DNA of 8,632 nt from Acidobacteriota bacterium (GTDB lineage Bacteria > Acidobacteriota > Thermoanaerobaculia > Multivoradales > JAHEKO01). The stretch is from NCBI GenBank assembly GCA_027296385.1, contig JAPUJD010000241.1, positions 1 to 8,632 of the forward strand, in the 5' to 3' direction. The notes under the pieces were generated by a model. The model made no database searches and was not told where the DNA came from. It was given only the letters and a program-made list of their open reading frames with translations. The number at the start of each line of letters is the position of its first letter. Position 1 is the first letter of the stretch. Positions 6,971 through 8,632 of the stretch are shown here, one piece after another. A program made the position numbers and the translations under genes.

Positions 6971-7084
6971 CCGCTCTGGAACTGGCCCTCGAGCGCGGTC
7001 ACCAGGAAGTGGTCGAGATTCTCGAGGCCAGGCCCAGACCGTACAGCCGCCGCGCGAAGGCTGCACCAGCGCGCAGGGCGCAGG
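6931..7084 (+). pseudogene. Ankyrin-repeat-like 3' gene fragment
   Basis: In the frame whose codons start at 6931, 6934 and so on, the translation contains SADPTAPNPGS followed by TALELALERGHQEVVEILEA. This fits one ankyrin repeat (consensus type G-A-D-P...G-x-T-x-L-x-L-A-x-x-x-G-H-x-E-V-V-x-x-L). After about 7050 the sequence becomes Arg/Pro/Ala-rich and has no recognisable repeat. The frame stays open to a stop at 7183-7185, inside the 3' end of the convergent hydrolase gene. The upstream repeats and start codon are absent, because the ABC fragment occupies that place in another frame. Ankyrin repeats mediate protein-protein contacts, but this single orphan repeat is unlikely to make a working protein. 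The right-hand boundary is approximate. One repeat is limited evidence, hence the moderate confidence. Confidence 0.5.
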
Positions 7085-7090
7085 AGCCCA

Positions 7091-7765
7091 TCAAATTTCG
7101 AGACTCTCTCCGGGCGTCAGCACCGAGCACTCGACTCCCTTGGCTTGCGCCTTCGCCGAGAAGACTGCGGGATCGGCGGCGATGAGATCGAAGGTGTTGT
7201 AGTGCATGGGGATGACCTGGCTGGGCCTGATCAGATCGAGCGCTCTTACAGCGTCGTCGATGCCCATCGTGAAGTTGTCACCGATCGGTAGCATCGCCAG
7301 GTCGATCCCCTCGTCGCCGACGAGTTCCATGTCTTTCGTCAACGCGGTGTCTCCGGCATGGTGGATCTTCCGGTCGCCGAGGGTTAGCGTCACGCCTGCC
7401 GGGCTCCCACCGTAGGTGCCGTCCGGGAACGAGGACCCGTGGTGGGCGATGGTGAGCTTGGCACGGCCGAAAGGGAAACTGGCGCCGCCCCCGATGTGAA
7501 GCGGGTGGATCTCGAGCCCCTGGGCGGCACAGTAGGTGGCAATCTCGAAGTTCGCGATCACGATGGCACCATTCCGTTTGGCGATATCGAGGGTATCCCC
7601 GAAGTGGTCACGGTGGGCGTGGGTGACGATGATGTAGTCGCACGACACCTCTGCGGCGGAAATCGAGGCGGTCGGGTTGTCGGTCAGAAAAGGATCGATG
7701 AGCAGGGACTTGCCGCCGCCCTCGAGCAGGAAACAGGAGTGGCCGAGAAAGGTTACTTTCGCCAT
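7091..7765 (-). CDS. UPF0173-family metal-dependent hydrolase (metallo-beta-lactamase fold)
   Basis: This is a cytoplasmic metallo-hydrolase of the UPF0173/YtkL group, within the metallo-beta-lactamase superfamily and related to UlaG; the natural substrate is unknown. The 224-residue length is the family norm. Visible features are the opening VTFLGHSCFLLEG at 4-16, LLIDPFLTDNP at 21-31, the metal motif THAHRDHFGD at 48-57 (H49, H51, D53, H54), IAHHGSSF at 106-113, HHAGDT at 135-140 (D139), LPIGDNFTMG at 159-168, and PMHYNTF at 186-192 (H188). All expected metal ligands appear to be present, so it should be active. It starts at ATG 7765 with a strong GGAGG ribosome binding site 8 bases upstream. 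It stands alone, divergent from the DUF1569 gene, and its 3' end meets the ABC/ankyrin relic. There is no signal peptide. Confidence 0.95.
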   Translation of the reverse strand: MAKVTFLGHSCFLLEGGGKSLLIDPFLTDNPTASISAAEVSCDYIIVTHAHRDHFGDTLDIAKRNGAIVIANFEIATYCAAQGLEIHPLHIGGGASFPFGRAKLTIAHHGSSFPDGTYGGSPAGVTLTLGDRKIHHAGDTALTKDMELVGDEGIDLAMLPIGDNFTMGIDDAVRALDLIRPSQVIPMHYNTFDLIAADPAVFSAKAQAKGVECSVLTPGESLEI

Positions 7766-7773
7766 TGGATAAG

Positions 7774-7778
7774 CCTCC
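7774..7778 (-). promoter_or_regulatory. Ribosome binding site of the UPF0173 hydrolase
   Basis: The minus-strand sequence GGAGG is followed by 8 bases and the ATG at 7765. It is a near-perfect Shine-Dalgarno sequence and fixes the start codon. Confidence 0.85.
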
Positions 7779-8060
7779 GTCGGACGTGATCGACAGTAGA
7801 TGGGTCCGGTAGCGAAGGATAACGCCGTTCTTCAGCAAGCTCCTAGTCGTCTGGGTTCCAAAGCCCTTGGGAGCTGGGACCACATCGCTTGATCTTCGTC
7901 CTTAGGGTGTCAGCCGGCGAAGCCTCCAGAAGAGCCGAGGCCGGCGGATCACCGATCTCAGGCGTCTTCCCGTGATTCGAGCTCGTGAGTCAGCGGTGTT
8001 CAGGCTCCACCGGGTCTCGGCTAGGATGCACCGACATACTCTGACCGACGCACTCGCACC
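7779..8060. other. Divergent intergenic region without a recognisable gene
   Basis: About 310 bases separate the hydrolase and DUF1569 starts. Stop codons are frequent in the plus-strand frames. An open minus-strand frame reaching 7883 gives no recognisable protein before it enters the hydrolase gene. I see an imperfect dyad around 7857-7873 (CCAA...TTGG), GCCGGC copies flanking 7913-7947, and on the minus strand AGGAGCTTGCTGAAGAAC at about 7826-7843, which loosely recalls some insertion-sequence ends. None is strong enough to name. Confidence 0.5.
7999..8027 (+). promoter_or_regulatory. Candidate sigma70-type promoter of the DUF1569 gene
   Basis: TTCAGG at 7999-8004 and TAGGAT at 8022-8027 are separated by 17 bases. 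They match three of six and four of six consensus positions. The transcript would start near 8034 and carry a leader of about 40 bases that includes the ribosome binding site. Confidence 0.35.
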
Positions 8061-8067
8061 GAGGGGG
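8061..8067 (+). promoter_or_regulatory. Ribosome binding site of the DUF1569 gene
   Basis: GAGGGGG lies 7 bases before the ATG at 8075. The purine-rich run and spacing support this start. Confidence 0.7.
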
Positions 8068-8074
8068 ATACCGC

Positions 8075-8530
8075 ATGGAAGGGAAGAACTTCTATGACCG
8101 TGAGACCTACGACGCTCTGCTCGGGCGTGTCGAGCGCCTGACCCGGGATGCCGAGCCCGGCTGGGGCAGGATGAACTCGTCCCAGATGCTGGCGCACTGC
8201 GCCGAGGTTGCCGAAGTGGCAGCCGGCAAGCCTCTCGTCGGGACTCCCTGGTTCGTACGGTTGATGGGAGGCCTCATCAAGCGGATGGTGGTCAGCGACA
8301 AGCCCTATCCTCGCGACTCCAGGACGCACCCTCAGTATGTGATGACCGAATCAGTCGACTTCGAGCAGCAGAAGGAGCGACTGCTGGCTGTCCTGGGGAA
8401 GCTGAAAGAGAACGGGCCCGAGGGCGCTGAACAGATGCGACACGAGCTCTTCGGCAAGCTGAAGGCGGAAGAGGCAGGCTGGGTGGCCTACAAGCACCTC
8501 GACCATCACCTGGCGCAGTTCGGGGTGTAG
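8075..8530 (+). CDS. DUF1569 / DinB-like superfamily protein
   Basis: This is a small cytoplasmic protein of the DUF1569 family, which belongs to the DinB/YfiT-like four-helix metal-binding superfamily; no reaction is established. The 151-residue protein has the family pattern. GWGRMNSSQMLAHCAEVAEV at 29-48 supplies H41, and VAYKHLDHHLAQFGV at 137-151 gives H141-x3-H145 near the C-terminus. Together these form the usual three-His metal site. The middle (VRLMGGLIKRMVVSDKPYPR, 61-80) is also typical. Length is normal and the protein appears intact. The start is well supported by GAGGGGG 7 bases upstream. It is transcribed away from the hydrolase, and no partner gene follows within the window. 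The family is fairly sure; the function is unknown. Confidence 0.88.
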   Translation: MEGKNFYDRETYDALLGRVERLTRDAEPGWGRMNSSQMLAHCAEVAEVAAGKPLVGTPWFVRLMGGLIKRMVVSDKPYPRDSRTHPQYVMTESVDFEQQKERLLAVLGKLKENGPEGAEQMRHELFGKLKAEEAGWVAYKHLDHHLAQFGV

Positions 8531-8632
8531 CCGGGGCGGGCTCGATCTATGTGTTCCGCCGGGCCGACCGCCCTCCCGGTGACCGGCGGCCCGCCGGCCG
8601 ACGACGCCTCCACCCGCGGCACCGCCACCTTC

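Noticed and set aside
8531..8632. Possible start of another gene or a terminator in the last 100 bases
   Set aside because: One frame reads GSIYVFRR, which recalls FG-GAP repeats, but it turns Arg-rich at once. Another frame from the ATG at 8549 has no recognisable motif or ribosome binding site. CGGGCCG at 8560-8566 pairs with CGGCCCG at 8587-8593, but there is no T-run, so an intrinsic terminator is not supported.

Overview
This window is high-GC bacterial chromosomal DNA (clearly GC-rich by eye, not measured). I see no plasmid, phage, CRISPR, rRNA or tRNA signal. The gene mix fits a Gram-negative, probably uncultivated lineage such as Acidobacteriota, Myxococcota or a relative. It comprises FabI, a PlsC-type acyltransferase, an EamA exporter, a RocD aminotransferase, a MrfA-like helicase, a UPF0173 hydrolase and a DUF1569 protein. 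The lineage is an inference from gene content and base composition only.

Layout from left to right: fabI enoyl-ACP reductase (minus); lysophospholipid acyltransferase-like protein (plus); EamA/DMT transporter (minus); rocD ornithine aminotransferase (plus); a 938-residue DEAD/DEAH helicase with a MrfA-type zinc domain and an RNase H-like tail (minus); a relic on the plus strand, made of the 5' end of an ABC transporter ATPase gene running into an ankyrin-repeat-like 3' end in another frame; a UPF0173 metal-dependent hydrolase (minus); and a DUF1569/DinB-like protein (plus). The last 100 bases hold no gene I can support.

The genes alternate strand without exception, so no two adjacent genes can share an operon. 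Head-to-head pairs are separated by short divergent intergenic regions. Tail-to-tail pairs overlap or nearly touch. Four starts (fabI, rocD, the helicase, the ABC relic) have a -10-like hexamer 6-7 bases before the ATG and little or no Shine-Dalgarno sequence, which suggests leaderless transcripts. The hydrolase and DUF1569 genes have good ribosome binding sites.

The genes are mostly housekeeping and do not form one system. fabI and the acyltransferase, divergently arranged, both belong to acyl-lipid synthesis. rocD and the EamA transporter, also divergent, could share an amino-acid theme, but that is a guess. The two points most worth a second look are the helicase tail, which resembles a DEDD exonuclease domain that has lost most of its catalytic residues, and the ABC/ankyrin junction. 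I did not find a convincing undescribed multi-gene system.
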